Assembly (NCBI GenBank): GCA_900239685.1
Contig: OENT01000527.1
Span: 39,232-103,231 of the forward strand
Origin: Rotaria macrura
Taxonomy: Eukaryota > Rotifera > Eurotatoria > Philodinida > Philodinidae
Reading direction: 5' to 3'
Length of the DNA: 64,000 bases
This document shows, one piece after another, positions 51,751-63,930 of this stretch. Made by a program: the position numbers and the translations under genes. Under the pieces are notes generated by a model. It had not been told where the DNA came from and ran no database searches. It worked only from the letters and a program-made list of their open reading frames with translations. Each line of letters starts with the position of its first letter. The stretch's first letter is position 1.

Positions 51751-53609
51751 TTCATTATCTTGAACGTTTACATTCTTAGCTTTGAAACAGTATGTCAGAA
51801 AAATAACTTAGGTCATAGTTATACAGTTCTGTATCGATTTATGGACTGATGTAATACTATTAATATTGAACTTTTTGATATTGGCAGTTTAAAAAGTCTT
51901 AAACCTAATCGTTCAATTGAAATTTATTAGGATCAATTTTGAATTTAAAATTCAAACGACCTTCAATCTTTTCTAATTTGATCTATTATTATTACGTATG
52001 CAAACAGCAAAAGAGAACTGTTAATACTTATCAAGCTTGGTATTGTGTCAGTTTAAAAGTTTTAAAAACAAATATTCAGTGACAGTATTGTCAGTTATAT
52101 AAGAAGTCGGTATAATTTCACTTTTAAAAGTCTATATTAACATTAAAAATGAGGTAGGAGGGTACCTATGACATTTTTCATTGTGAGTAATATGATCGAT
52201 TTATCATGTAAAGGATTACAAGGAAACAAAGAAAAACTTCAAAAGAAAAAGTTCATCCCTACTCTATAGAAGCGGTAGATTAAATCGAATGATAAAATAT
52301 GTATTGTCAATTGAACCTAATTTAGCGAATATTTTCTTTATTCATCATAAAAAGGTTTTTAAAAATGAGTAATGATTAATGTGCAGCCGATCAATCTATG
52401 CATGTGTATAAATATGTATACATATTAGAGATAAAATATGTTGTGTATGTTTGATTGTTAGTGTATATAAGTTCTAGGATATAAGCCTTCGATATCATAT
52501 GGTGAACATCAGTAACTAATCATCACTTATTTAATGTATAACGCAATGGGAGCAATGGAAAAATGATCGATTGCTCAATTATGAGTTTCGTTACAATAAA
52601 AAGCAAAAAACTTTTTCAAGGATACAAGATATAACTATTTATTCAATTATCGGTAATTATTTCATCATATGTAATTTTGGCTTCAAGATGTTTTTCATAG
52701 TGATGTATTTTCTTTAATTTACACGTTGTTTTTTATTCAATGTTAATGTCTTCTTGTTTTTTGCATTTCGATAATTATTCTAGATAGTTGAGTAATCATT
52801 TTTATTATAGTTTTATTTCATGTTGTTCTTTTTTCTTACAATTATTTACTATGATTCCGAGTTCAGTGTACTTCCTTCTAAAATCAACGATCCTTTTTTT
52901 GCATCCGTTTACATAAGTTAAAACAAAAATTCGCTCGTAAATTGAAACTTAAATTGATCTTTTTCTTTATGATGAATAAAAATTTGACTTTGTTGTGAGA
53001 ACATATATACGTTTAGTTTATAATGATTGTAATACTATTCTATTATCTCATGTTGTTTGTCAAGGGATATTCAAGAATATAGTTTGAGAAATGAATATGT
53101 TCACAGCAAAGTTCTATTTATTGTTCTCAGTGGTGTTCTTCATTCATTGGATAGTATATAGTAGCTTAGAATTTTCCTTTTACTCTTGTCTAGTTCATAC
53201 TGTTCCATATTCGCTTGACCGTTCTTTTAATGAAAGAAAAAACAACAAAAGTTTATTAACTATCTCGATCTTTTAATTTGATATCTAATGATGCTCTCTA
53301 CAGTCGATTCATTATTGAAGGCATGCTAGTTCGTTCGATATCCCACGGACATTATTAATAAGCAAAAGCAACTATTCTTATTGCAAATAAAAACATAAGA
53401 GTCTAGAACAGTACACTTTTACGTTACAAAAGAATTTCTATCAATTAAATTGACGATGCCTACTCTCAAAATACAGATTCATTTCAAAATGAATACCTTT
53501 GAGCTATCAAACAATTATTATAGTGGCTGAAAAATAAATATTGATTGGAACAAGTGAGACTAGAAATCATCGAGATGTGCGCCCGATAATTTTATTCAAT
53601 ACAATATAT

Positions 53610-53850
53610 ATATATATATATGTACATGTAATATTGAACTAGAGAAGAGAGACTCTTGTTTCAATAAATGATCGATGAATCAATCAATCATCAATCGATG
53701 ACGAAAAAGGATGACATTGAGCTACTTGCAGAGCACGACCCATTAGTCTCATATGCCGACTGATGTCCGTTCATATTATGACATAATGTATAGTTGATTG
53801 AGCCTTTTTCTTCTTGCTGTTTATGTATATACGGTTAAAATGACTGAGCC
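53610..53850. repeat. diverged repeat block, copy B
   Basis: Second copy of the block at 51511-51750, same orientation, 2.1 kb apart. Shared order of short identical words with small gaps. Starts beside a TA-repeat (53603-53622). Confidence 0.65.
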
Positions 53851-54384
53851 GTTTGAGTCGTGCATACGTGCGTGCATTTGACACGCCGATGCTCCAAGGT
53901 CTGTTTATCGCATATGCAATCAGTTGCAGCATGATGATGAGAATAGCAGCAGTAGTATCGAGGCTAGATTAACACATCTCACGTTTTCTCATGCTTCGTC
54001 CTATCTTGTAGTAGTTGTTTGTTTTATCGTATCGGACAATTACTTTCCCTCTTTCTCTTTCCCTTTCTCTTTCTCAATACTGATAATAAACTGTTCAACT
54101 ACTAGTTTCTTTTTCTTTTTCTTCTGTACTTCATTACATCACGCTCGTTTGCACTTCTTCTCTTCTATGCATATCGAGGGCAAATGATTTCGACGAGCAG
54201 TAACTCAGTCTCAGTATATAACAATTCACTGTATATCGATTACGGATAGATGGGAATAAAGAAAATTTCCTATTATTGCTGCTTATACGTAGTTGTTGAT
54301 CTTTCGCAAAAATCTTTGACAGCCATGATCAATGCCGTTAGATATACGCATCGATTGTATGCAAACATACGCACCTTTATATAC

Positions 54385-54545
54385 AGAACACACATACACA
54401 CATATATATATAAATATATATATATTTATATATATATATGCATAGATAAATGGATAGATATATGAATATGCTGTTTCTTTAAACGCTGATAATCCTTGAC
54501 ATTTTAGTGCACACACACACACACACACACACGCGTACACACAAG
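54385..54545. repeat. microsatellites: (TA)n-like tract and (CA)n
   Basis: TA-rich tract about 54392-54440, and an uninterrupted CA run at about 54510-54532 followed by GCGTACACAC. Lies just downstream of the minus-strand SUEL gene. Confidence 0.85.
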
Positions 54546-54595
54546 TAAAGCTCACAAATAGGTGTCAAAGAGTAGATGGAGATATCGAGTCCAAC

Positions 54596-55498
54596 TCACA
54601 CATCGGTTGCCGTTCCACTATCGGTTGTTGAGCCAGCTGCACTTGTTTTTAAATTGTCATATGCTTCATCGGTCGGAAATGGTTCATGTTTTTGTTTTTG
54701 TTGTTTATATTGATCAAAAAAATTTCGTTTTCGGAGAAATTTGATACGTTTGAATATGAAAAGACCAATAAGCATCAATACGATAAGAATAAAAATAAAC
54801 ACGATAAGAATTATTACAGTTCGCAGTACTTCACTGAATAATGAACGTTCTTGTTGAATAATAATTGGTTGTTCAGCATTTGTTAATGGAGGTAGTTTAC
54901 CATTAAGATATTTTTTAAGTATGAATTCTTTCCATGCTCGCTCATCATCTATTAAATCTGGTAGTATTGGTGTTGAATCATTGATAACATCTGGTGGTGA
55001 TTCAACATTAACTTTAGCAGAGAAATAAATTATATTTTGATTATCATCATGTTTTGTATCAACAATTCTATTATTATCATTATCATTATCATTGTAATTT
55101 AAAGCAGGTACCGATGAATCAAGTTCATATAAAATACAATCATATTCGACCATTAAATATTGAGCATAAGTTACACCTTTGATTACTGATGGACATATTG
55201 ATGAATCCATGCGAATACATTCAATCGATATTGAACACGTTTGTTGATTATTACAACCGAGATAATGTTTATTATGACGTCGTTGACATGCACTAGGTTT
55301 ACAACCATTACCCGTATAAAAAATAACTGTACGTAATTTAATAACAAAATTTGAAGGACACGATAGAAGATGAACACTAGATGTTGAATTTGTTATTTTT
55401 TCACTTGAACAACATGTTTCGAATTTAAAAGTCCAAGAAGGTACAATAACAAAAATTATAAGAAAAACCAAATAAAAAAGAACTCGATTTGTAATCAT
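54596..55498 (-). CDS. type I membrane protein with one SUEL-type (rhamnose-binding) lectin domain
   Basis: A single exon of 300 residues. Residues 1-23 are a signal peptide (VLFYLVFLIIFVIVPSW core). Residues about 28-118 show the SUEL/RBL layout: HLLSCPSNFVIKLRTVIFY, then C..SAC, HYLGCNNQQTCSISIEC, SICPSVIKG and YLMVEYDC. This Cys pattern and the YL-V-Y-C end are those of galactose/rhamnose-binding lectins, also found in EVA-1 and latrophilin receptors. A disordered Asn/Asp-rich stalk follows. One membrane helix lies near residues 222-247 (TVIILIVFIFILIVLMLIGL), then basic stop-transfer residues FKRIKFLRKR. The short tail ends GTATDV, a class I PDZ-ligand pattern (T-x-V). One lectin domain separates it from EVA-1, which has two. 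Likely a cell-surface receptor or adhesion protein; ligand unknown. Confidence 0.82.
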   Translation of the reverse strand: MITNRVLFYLVFLIIFVIVPSWTFKFETCCSSEKITNSTSSVHLLSCPSNFVIKLRTVIFYTGNGCKPSACQRRHNKHYLGCNNQQTCSISIECIRMDSSICPSVIKGVTYAQYLMVEYDCILYELDSSVPALNYNDNDNDNNRIVDTKHDDNQNIIYFSAKVNVESPPDVINDSTPILPDLIDDERAWKEFILKKYLNGKLPPLTNAEQPIIIQQERSLFSEVLRTVIILIVFIFILIVLMLIGLFIFKRIKFLRKRNFFDQYKQQKQKHEPFPTDEAYDNLKTSAAGSTTDSGTATDV

Positions 55499-57079
55499 AG
55501 TGTTTCGAAGATATATCCTTGAAGAAAAATAATCAACATCTACAATTAATATGTTATAAACATCTTGTTCTAATTAGACAAGCCTTTCTTATGACAACAA
55601 AGATAAATAATGATTATGAAAAAAAGGAGACTAAGACAATTTTGCCCTAGATTATTGCTCAACATATACATAAATAATACATACGTGCAATTGTTCGGAT
55701 GCATGAGACTTTTTCATTCCCCTATTCTCCTATACTCTTTTTTAAATATGTATACACATATTTATTTGAATTCGTTCGAGTGTCTATACTGCACGAGTGT
55801 CTGCATAATTCTCTCGCGTTTCATGAACTGAACAGTTGATGAGGATCAGCACACTGCGCTCTCTTGTCATGAACTGTAGCAAATACAATTGCATTTTCTC
55901 TCGAACTTCACTTCTTTCTGTCTCTCGCTCGTTCGCTCGCTCGCCTTCTCTTCCTCTCTCGTGCTCTCTTGGTACTGCATACATATAGTAACAACAACAA
56001 TACCAGTAGGGGTGCGTACTGAGATTAAACGATCTCTTTTCTTTTGGAGAATACATGTACGTATTCTTCTCTCTCTCTCTCACTTCTTCCCTGTTATGTG
56101 AGTTAGCGATAGGTATATATTTATATTCATACTATTAGTGATGGAGCTGCTTTACTTGCATGTATGTACATTACGGTTATGCGTCTGACAAGGCTTTACT
56201 TTTATACAATATAAAGCACTTTGCTGATGGACACCCAAGGTCAGGGTCATGAACACGTTTGTCTTCACCAAAAATCGATTATTTGCCTATGTACATATTG
56301 AAAGAAAAAAAAACAAGGTTCAATCATCATCATCGTCACTCAACGAGGTGTCGATTCGTTTGGGAAAGAATTCATTATACTCTATACATACGTATACGAA
56401 TATGTTCATATGATACACTCGTGTTGCGTCGAATAGAAGAATGACATGCACATACATGCCCATTAACAAACATTCTACAAATGTAACAAGCGATCATATC
56501 AATGTGACAATTCTCTGTTGTATTGTGAACACAGTTACGTCAGCTTTATTTCTCTAGCCAACTATTTCTACATTTTTTTGCCCAGATCAACAATAAAAGA
56601 AAAATACAATTATCATTCAATGTACAGTATTATAAAATCAATGCCAACAGCCTTTCTCTTAGTTCCGTTCTGCCAATGTCTATTTGGATGACTTAAGAAT
56701 AGTAATGGTTAGTCGCTAGAGAATCCATAATCGCATCATTATGCTAAATTTGAATCATAATAGAATATTCTAATCCTTTTGGATCGTTGTAGAACAGGAA
56801 GTTAGCACTTCTTACGTCATTTCAGTTACTGATGATTTAAGATAGAGAATTCCTCTATATCTATTCCATTGATGAAGCATAAATTTCTCGTGGGAGTTTA
56901 TTGACAAAAGAAACATGAAAAACTAGAGGTAGTCATAACATGCTTTTACTTTCTCGTTTATCAAAATACTTTAATAACATTGTTGTCGTCGTTGTCAAAT
57001 TACCAAATAGAAGGAAAGAAGAAAAACAAGAAAGTGATCCATCGTTGGTTGTTAGTTTTTTCTTATTTCACGTAAAACA
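55499..57079. other. intergenic between two divergent genes, with pyrimidine-rich and CT-repeat stretches
   Basis: Holds the presumed promoters of the SUEL gene (-) and the 57080 gene (+). CT/TC-rich tracts lie at about 55896-55970 and 56065-56095. Frames over them (55784-56083, minus) are low-complexity Arg/Glu artefacts. No TATA box assigned. Confidence 0.45.
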
Positions 57080-59697
57080 ATGTCATCAGTTCGTATAAAA
57101 GTCCAACTGGGTGATAATAAATCAAATTATAATTCTTATCGAAAAATACCATCATCATCATCAGTTAAATTTGTTTATGTTATTCATTCATCATCAACTA
57201 GGACAATTAATGAACTTAAACATTTACTTGAGCAACATATCAGTCAGCAATTTTCATATCATAATATACAAATCGTTCAATTAATCACTGATGATGGGTA
57301 TTTTCTATCGGATGATGATTTATGTGCAGATGTATTGAAAGATAATGATCGAATTGTTTGTGTTGATATGAATAAATTTATTGAAGAAAATTACTCAACG
57401 TTAGATCTTGAAAATCTATGGCATGAACTAAAGCAGCACGATGCATATGATAATTTCGAAAAATACATACAAGTTGGTTTGAATAATGTTGGGAAATTGT
57501 TTATAAGAATCTATGGAACATCCACTATGCATGGACTCTACATGTTTAACATATATGAATTAATGCGAATTGCTGGTGAAAGACAACAAAGTAAATATTA
57601 AAAATCAAATATTATGTTGCCTGAGTTGTGCTTTTTTCATATAATTTTGAAATATTAAAACAGTTTTTTTCCAGAGTAATGAAATTTCGTGAGACTAATT
57701 TTATTTGTTAAACATGTTTTAAATTAATTGAGATGTCCTCAGAAAATTACCAGTACCGATATTGATTGGAAGAGGCTCTATGGCAAGTGAAGTTTCATCA
57801 CACGAGGACGTCGGCTTATGTCTTTTAGTATGCTAGTTTCAGTAGCTCCGAATTCGGCAAGAACTTAGAATGTATTCTATGAATGAAATCTGAGAGTCGA
57901 AGATTTTTCCATTCAAAGACTTTTCCGATCAGATCACAAAAATTTTCGAAAAATCAAAAAACTTCTCCATGTATCTTTAAAGGATGCTACACAATCCCAG
58001 TACTATACAAAACAGAGGAGTACTTTTCTATTTTCATCTGAATAGTAACTTTGGAAAATATCTAAAATTGAATTAAACGTTTTTTCGAAAGTGAAAAAAA
58101 ATTTTAAACCAAACGAATATTTTCGAATTTGATACAGTCGTCTCACATCAATTAATTAGATAGATGGGGTTTTTATTTTCGTAAAGCTGTCTAAAAATAT
58201 TATACTCCGTATGAATTCGTGAGATTGAATTTAATGATGCAGTATGGATATTTTATTACTTTCCAGTTCGAAAGATGTTGTTTATTTGCTTGTTCTTTGA
58301 TAGGTTAAGAAAAGAGAGCCAGAATTTTTCTAACTGTCTATTCTTAAAGAAGAAAAGGTAAAGATGGAAGCATGTCATTATTACTTTTAATCTAATCTGA
58401 TCTCTTTGTGGAAAAAAATAATAATTGCTCTTTTTTTGAAGATCATACGGTTGGTCGATTCGCTGATAAACACTGGTTTACCGAAGTTAAATGGGAATAT
58501 GATTCAACATCAAATACACATTTATTTCTTATATGTAATTTAAAAGTTGGATCGAGCGAGCAAGTATGGTCGATTAAATTACCTGTTTTAATTGATGAGT
58601 CAAACATGTCTATTGGAAAAGGTGAAATCATTTATTTATCAGGTGAAAACAAAAACAACGATTTTTGGAGTGCTCAGCAGCGAGAGCGTTTAATCGAGCT
58701 TGCTTCAAATATTCCATTAGCAGAGCGAGTCGGTCCAGAAATAGATATCGATCGTGATAGAAACAAAACAATAACTAAATATGAATGCACAGGAGAATCA
58801 TTAGTTCAAATGACGAATGGTGGTACGAATACAGTCACTGCATATCAAGATTGTCATATGTCAGAAGATGGAACATTTCGTCAGCATTTCATAATCACAC
58901 ACGTCACATTTTCGAAGAAACTTATTGATTTATCAGATGGATCGTTTCAAGATCATTCAACAACGATGGATAGATCTATGTCAGTCGTTCATTTAACTGT
59001 CTTTTATCAAACCGAAGATGGATTGTGGCGCGAATGTGAAGATATAGCTATTGGATCGATCGCATTACGTAATGAAGAACCAAGATGGTTGGCTGATTCA
59101 GTAATTCATATTGAACCGGATAAATTCATTTCGTTTGCTATTAAAGGATCTATACAAATTAAAGGTGAACCTGGACGAGATAATGCCATGCGAAGAAGAA
59201 TACATAAAACTTTACCACAACCATTACAACTTAAAATTGTTACGACAGATAATTTTGATAAGCAGTGCTCGTTAATTGTTGAACAATTGAATAAATTTCG
59301 AGACTTTGAAACATGTCAATCATTTTCAAAATATAATCAATCGTCGATGAATGATTTATTAGCTTTTGTTTATGCAGATGATTGTGAATACGATGAACGT
59401 ATTTTCATGGCTGTATATTTAAATAAAGAAGATCAACTTGTCATTAGTTCGGGTCATATGTATTCAATAATATTAGACCGAAAAAGTATCCGTACTATGG
59501 AATTTAATGCAAAACAAAATCAAACCACCGAAGTAAACTTTGATTCAATACAATATCAATCTAATAAACAAGAAAAACTAGCAATTGCTTTATTTGATTC
59601 AGAAACTTACATGTTTTATGCTATTCGATTACAAATATCAACAAACACATCGAAAAGTGTTGAAACTATACTTGTACCATTAGAAAGAATTAAGTAA
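57080..59697 (+). CDS. unrecognised two-exon protein, ~588 aa
   Basis: Exon 1 is 57080-57590 and exon 2 is 58442-59697. The donor (AAA|GTAAAT) and acceptor (TTTTTTTGAAG) give a phase-1 junction that keeps frame. The first exon has a possible ubiquitin-like or coilin-N-like start (MSSVRIKVQLGDNKSN, then TINELKHLLEQHI, QIVQLITDDGYFLSDDDL and VLKDNDRIVCVD). That order (beta strands, one helix, then 'D-G-[YF]-L' and 'V-L-x-D-x-D') recalls the beta-grasp N-terminal domain of coilin, but it is only a pattern. The second exon (417 codons) is a soluble, mixed alpha/beta chain (VKWEYDSTSNTHLFLICNLK, GRFADKHWFTEV, WLADSVIHIEPDKFISFAIK) with no known domain seen. The alternative is two genes: exon 1 can end at TAA 57599-57601. 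Against that, exon 2 has no ATG near its start (58408 is GTG). The 851-bp intron is unusually long for this window. Confidence 0.6.
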
Positions 59698-61241
59698 TCG
59701 AAAATAAAAGATTGACAGATTCTATGTTCCGAAAAGAAAAGGAAACTTTTCTATCGTCAAATGTTATTTAAATTTTCAAAAGAGACTTACGTTTCTAATT
59801 GGAAGATGCAAAGTGTCAGTAGTAATCTCAGTTTAACATGGTGAATCCATTAATTGCTTGATTTCTGTTGCAGATTATCGTACTATAGTCTAAAATGATT
59901 AATGTGCGACACTGTTTCAAGTACTAGAAAGCTCGATTTTGTTTTCAAAAGCCAGATTAAAAAAAGATCGAGAGCAATTAGCGTTTAATAAACATATAGG
60001 AAAAATTCAAAGAATCCTACTCATTTGATTTGTAACAACATATTTTTTCTTTTTACTTTAGCACAAAGTGGCACGTTGTTTCGTTTAATTCAGTGAAGTA
60101 CCCCAGAAGTCTGGCAGTCAAAGATGCTTTCTTAAAAGAACGGTAGATAGTCAAGTTTGAAAATGTAGTGTAAAGCTATTTCTTGAAGAAACTTTTGCAA
60201 AAAGAATCTTCGAATAACTATAAATAAATCCATAAACAAACAATAAAAAAGGAATGAAGTATGATAGAAACATATAAAGACCTTAGAGAACTGAAACATT
60301 CGTCAAATGCATGTGACTGTATATAGAAATGACTTTTGACAAATCTTAATCCTTTACTCGCGGTGGCCTTTCTAGGAGAGTCACTGATGAAAAAACCATA
60401 GAAATACGGTGTGGATTCTCTTGTCACTTCGTTATTGTTTCCAGAGATACAACTATTGAAACATACTGAGTGCCAAAAAAGATGATTTATTCAAAATTAA
60501 GGATGACAATTATACTAGGATCAAGATCTGATAATTTATTCAAAAAAATGAGAGACAACCAGAACTCGACAAGGAAGTACGAGTAAAAGCAGACAGATAA
60601 GGACAATAGTTGAGTTGAATGAAAGAGTTGATAATGATCGATTCATAGATATAAGCAAGAAGATAATCAGTATGAGTTGACTAACTACTGTAAGAGCAAA
60701 AACCAATAATATTGACAAGTTCGGCACAACCAGTTAAAGAGAAAAAAGAAGATACACATAACTGAACGAGAATTGGGTATTAATATATGTAACAAACAAC
60801 GGCGTATGACACATCAGACTTATTTCGTCATATTCGTCAATACGCAAATGACATGGATAGATCGTCGCACATTTCGGTCTTTTGTGGAGAACAGTTTGGC
60901 TAATGTAGCGTATATAAGAGCTATAGGAGGAATTGTCGATGGCTGAAAAAATAATTATTTTTTGCACTTTCTATGAAAGTATTAAATAGACAAGCACTGA
61001 GTCGATTCCACTCTATACAATGAATTTAAAAGTTGACCGATTTCGCATATAAAAAATATTTGTTCTGAAGCATAAATTCTGTTTGAACTTGCAAAATATA
61101 GCTAGATTTCATTAAACAATAAAAAAAGTCATTGAACACATCATGTACACATATTAAGTCTCATTTCAATTTCTCATGTGCTCAAGTTTACAAAAGATGT
61201 ATTCAAATTAATTTTGATACATATTCGCTTCTTCAACGATA
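59698..61241. other. intergenic, no supported gene
   Basis: 3' flank of the preceding gene; AT-rich with short frames only. Confidence 0.4.
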
Positions 61242-62411
61242 CCCAGGTCGTTCGTTCCGGAGCCCGGATCCGGCCGGAATTATCCGTACTCGGAACCTGG
61301 ATATTCGGGCCACTTCCGAAAACCGGAAATTTCATGGAAATACCTCGGATCAGCTAGGAACCTACCGGAACTATGGCAAGTTCCACCAGGTCCAACCAGA
61401 AAATACTATACTCCGATAAAGCAGCAACGGAAAAGAGTCGGAATCAACTGTCCTCCGACCAGATTATTTCTGCTTGAAAAATCAGGTCTCCACTAGAAAA
61501 AAAATCACATCGAATATTAAATTCTCATGTCTATCAATCCTAGATACTCAAATCAGCATTTTATAAAAAAAGACCTTCAAAGGTCTCTTTTGGAATTTTT
61601 TTTCTAAATCCTTCATTTTAAGGACAATGTCGATGAAATGGATAGTTTACCATCCTATTACGGGTTCGCGGGAAAATTTTACATCTGTTACTTAGAGTCA
61701 TATTGTTTTCAGTGCATTAGTGTGCATTCCAAATGTCTTTGATAAAAATTTGAAATGATTGGTCATTTAGAGAATTTAGAAGGGTCACTTACTTTGATGG
61801 ACGACTCAGGAAAGTCTCAAAATGCTGGTGTTTAACATGTGTGCTGTTCTTACACATAGCGTTTTCAGTTTGTCAAAGTCTAAAAATGTGACTTTTAGCA
61901 CTTCGGACTTAAAATTCCCACTTTTGCGACAAAAACAATTTCGGAGAGAAATGTATAATGTTTCACGAAAACGTTATTTGTTCCCAGGGTATCTTCTGGT
62001 GTTGTTTGAGGCTTTTAAAAAAAAGGCTTAAAGGTGGCTTCGAAATACGGAGAGCTTTGCTCAGTAAGTCTGAGTATTAAGCGCTGTTTGGGAAACAGCC
62101 AGATGAGTTTTCGTGAGCTTAGCGGAAACGGTCAGATTTGAGGCTGTGTTCTCTCCGGATGGGAACATTGCTTTTTCCATTATCGGTATCCGGTCCGGAG
62201 CGGTCGAATCTGGACCGTAAGCGGTCCGGGCTTGGAAACGGTATTTTCCGTCGACGGATCCCGTATAGGAAACGGTAACGGTATCCGTGGATAAGCTCAT
62301 GTACCCGGAATTAGTGGGAAGTAAGCCGGGACCGGAAGCCTGAACCTATTTTGGAGATCGTGGGAATAACACTAGATCCGGCCGATTCCCGCCGTACGTC
62401 TTCGACCTGGG
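61242..62411. mobile_element. CCCAGGTC-family element, ~1.17 kb, no transposase
   Basis: The left end is CCCAGGTCGTTCGTTCCGG; the right end on the other strand is CCCAGGTCGAAGACGTACGG. Both then pass through CCGGATCCGGCCGG/CGGCCGGATC-like stretches. The outer 250 bases at each side are GC-rich and full of CCGG; the middle is AT-rich. Open frames inside (for example 61132-61419 + and 62061-62300 -) are products of the repeats, not genes. The left end follows TA. Confidence 0.7.
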
Positions 62412-62530
62412 AACATCAGCAGTTTGAGAGGGTTTTGTTATCTTGATTGGCATCAGCATCTTTGATTGTTGAGACTCCATTGATTGTTGTCTTCACCTAA
62501 AAAAATAGGTTTTTTATGGAAGTTAAAAAG

Positions 62531-62719
62531 GACCTTCCCGTGGGCACATGGGAAGAACCATTTCGGGTTCAGTATACAACTTTAAAAGGTTTGGTTTGTA
62601 TGCTACAAAACCTTTCTGGTTTTCTAAATCTTGAAAAAGTTCTGTACCTTTAATGCGAAACCTTTTAAAGTTCTATGCTGAACCCAAAATGGTTCTTCCG
62701 GTGAGTCCACGGGAAAATC
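62531..62719. repeat. 189-bp hairpin MITE
   Basis: The left arm reads GGACCTTCCCGTGGGCACAT then GGGAAGAACC. The right arm on the other strand reads GGATTTTCCCGTGGACTCAC then CGGAAGAACC. Pairing goes on through GGGTTCAG, AACTTTAAAAGGTTT. No coding content. Confidence 0.85.
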
Positions 62720-63324
62720 CTGGTCAAGTTTCGTAAAAAAGCTATTTTTTGGAGTGTTTATCGTGGCCTATAAATGTCGAGATAGAAATAACAAAGTGCT
62801 TGGATCTTGGCATGCGAGATAACGATCGACTGCTGCTTAAGATCAATAGAATCTAACTGTTAATCAGAAATGAGAAAAATACTGTAAAGAAACACAAAAT
62901 TTTATTATCATTAGTACTTACGAGAGGGTCCACGAGACTGTCGAGGATACGAAGCACTCGATAACATTTTTTTTTCGATTTTTCTATTCATTGAACACCT
63001 CAATGTCTAAAACTAATATCCCTAAAATTTGACGTTCTGAAACCCTTCCTTTGAAAAGTTGGTTAATACTGACTTTTGGCACTATCAGGCCTTTTCGTGA
63101 AAAACTAAGAAAAAATGTTCTATGAAAGATGTATTGACTTCCATTTCAGCTAATCGTTTACAGTTTTCGTGGTGTATATGAAAAGCTAGAGAATTGAAAA
63201 CTGACTAAAATGAGCTAGATTTATATAATATAATGGCTAACAGTTTGAGTTTTCTATAGCGAATACGAGTCCAGGGGTGGTCATTTTGATCAGTCCAAAA
63301 ACTATTGTAACTCGTGTTGTGCTC
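62720..63324. other. spacer between inverted-repeat elements
   Basis: No gene or repeat seen. Confidence 0.35.
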
Positions 63325-63930
63325 AGGGGTGAGATGTTACCGTTACCGACCCGTTACGTTACCAGGTAAAGGTAACGGAAAAGTTACCAGTCACCCTGTA
63401 ACGGAGTAACTGGTCCCGTTACCAGTTACCAAGTAACGGTAACGGAGTAACGTAAAAAATATTCTTGCAATAGCTTAGCAGGAAAAGGAATTTTACAAAA
63501 AAACAATGGATTTTATAAAGGTTGACAAAAGCAAGTCGGGGAATCCGAATCCGCTGTCAGAATTCGAAAATATTGAAGTACGTTTTCTTGGCTGAAGGAA
63601 GGGATCTGCGAGTGAAAGTAAATATGATATTCGCTGACTTTCTCAAAAATACTCTCCTTCAGCCCAGAAAACCCACTTCAACATTTTGGAATTCTGAAAA
63701 CGGATTCGGATTCCCGACCTCGAGTTACTTTCGTCAACCTTTATAAAATTCCGTTGTTCTTTTGTAAAATTCCTTTTCCTGCTAAGTTATTGCAAGAATA
63801 TTTTTTACATTACTCCGTCACCAAGTAACTGGTAACGGGACCAGTTACTCCGTTACCGGGTAACTTGTAACTTTTCCGTTACCATTACCTGGTAACGGAA
63901 CGGGTCAGTAACGGTAACTTCCCACCCACG
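63325..63930. mobile_element. foldback element with ~280-bp arms and GTAACGG-rich ends
   Basis: Arms about 63328-63598 and 63650-63928 are near-identical inverted copies. Each end is a degenerate array of GTTACC/GGTAAC(GG) words (TTACCGTTACCGACCCGTTA, CGGAGTAACTGGTCCCGTTA). The inner halves share AATATTCTTGCAATA, AGCAGGAAAAGGAATTTTAC, TTTATAAAGGTTGAC and GGGAATCCGAATCCG. The loop is about 50 bases. High arm identity suggests a young insertion. The 63522-63746 frame crosses both arms and is not a gene. Confidence 0.85.

Noticed and set aside
55784..56083. 99-codon Arg/Glu-rich minus-strand frame
   Set aside because: Translated CT-rich low-complexity DNA.
58408..58441. GTG as the start of the 58408-59697 frame
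   Set aside because: Eukaryotic nuclear genes rarely start at GTG. A strong acceptor (TTTTTTTGAAG) lies just inside, so this is an exon start.
61132..61419. 95-codon frame with Arg/Pro-rich content
   Set aside because: Crosses the left end of the CCCAGGTC element; its composition comes from CCGG-rich repeat DNA.
63522..63746. 74-codon frame
   Set aside because: Runs across both arms of a foldback element; product of a palindrome, not a gene.
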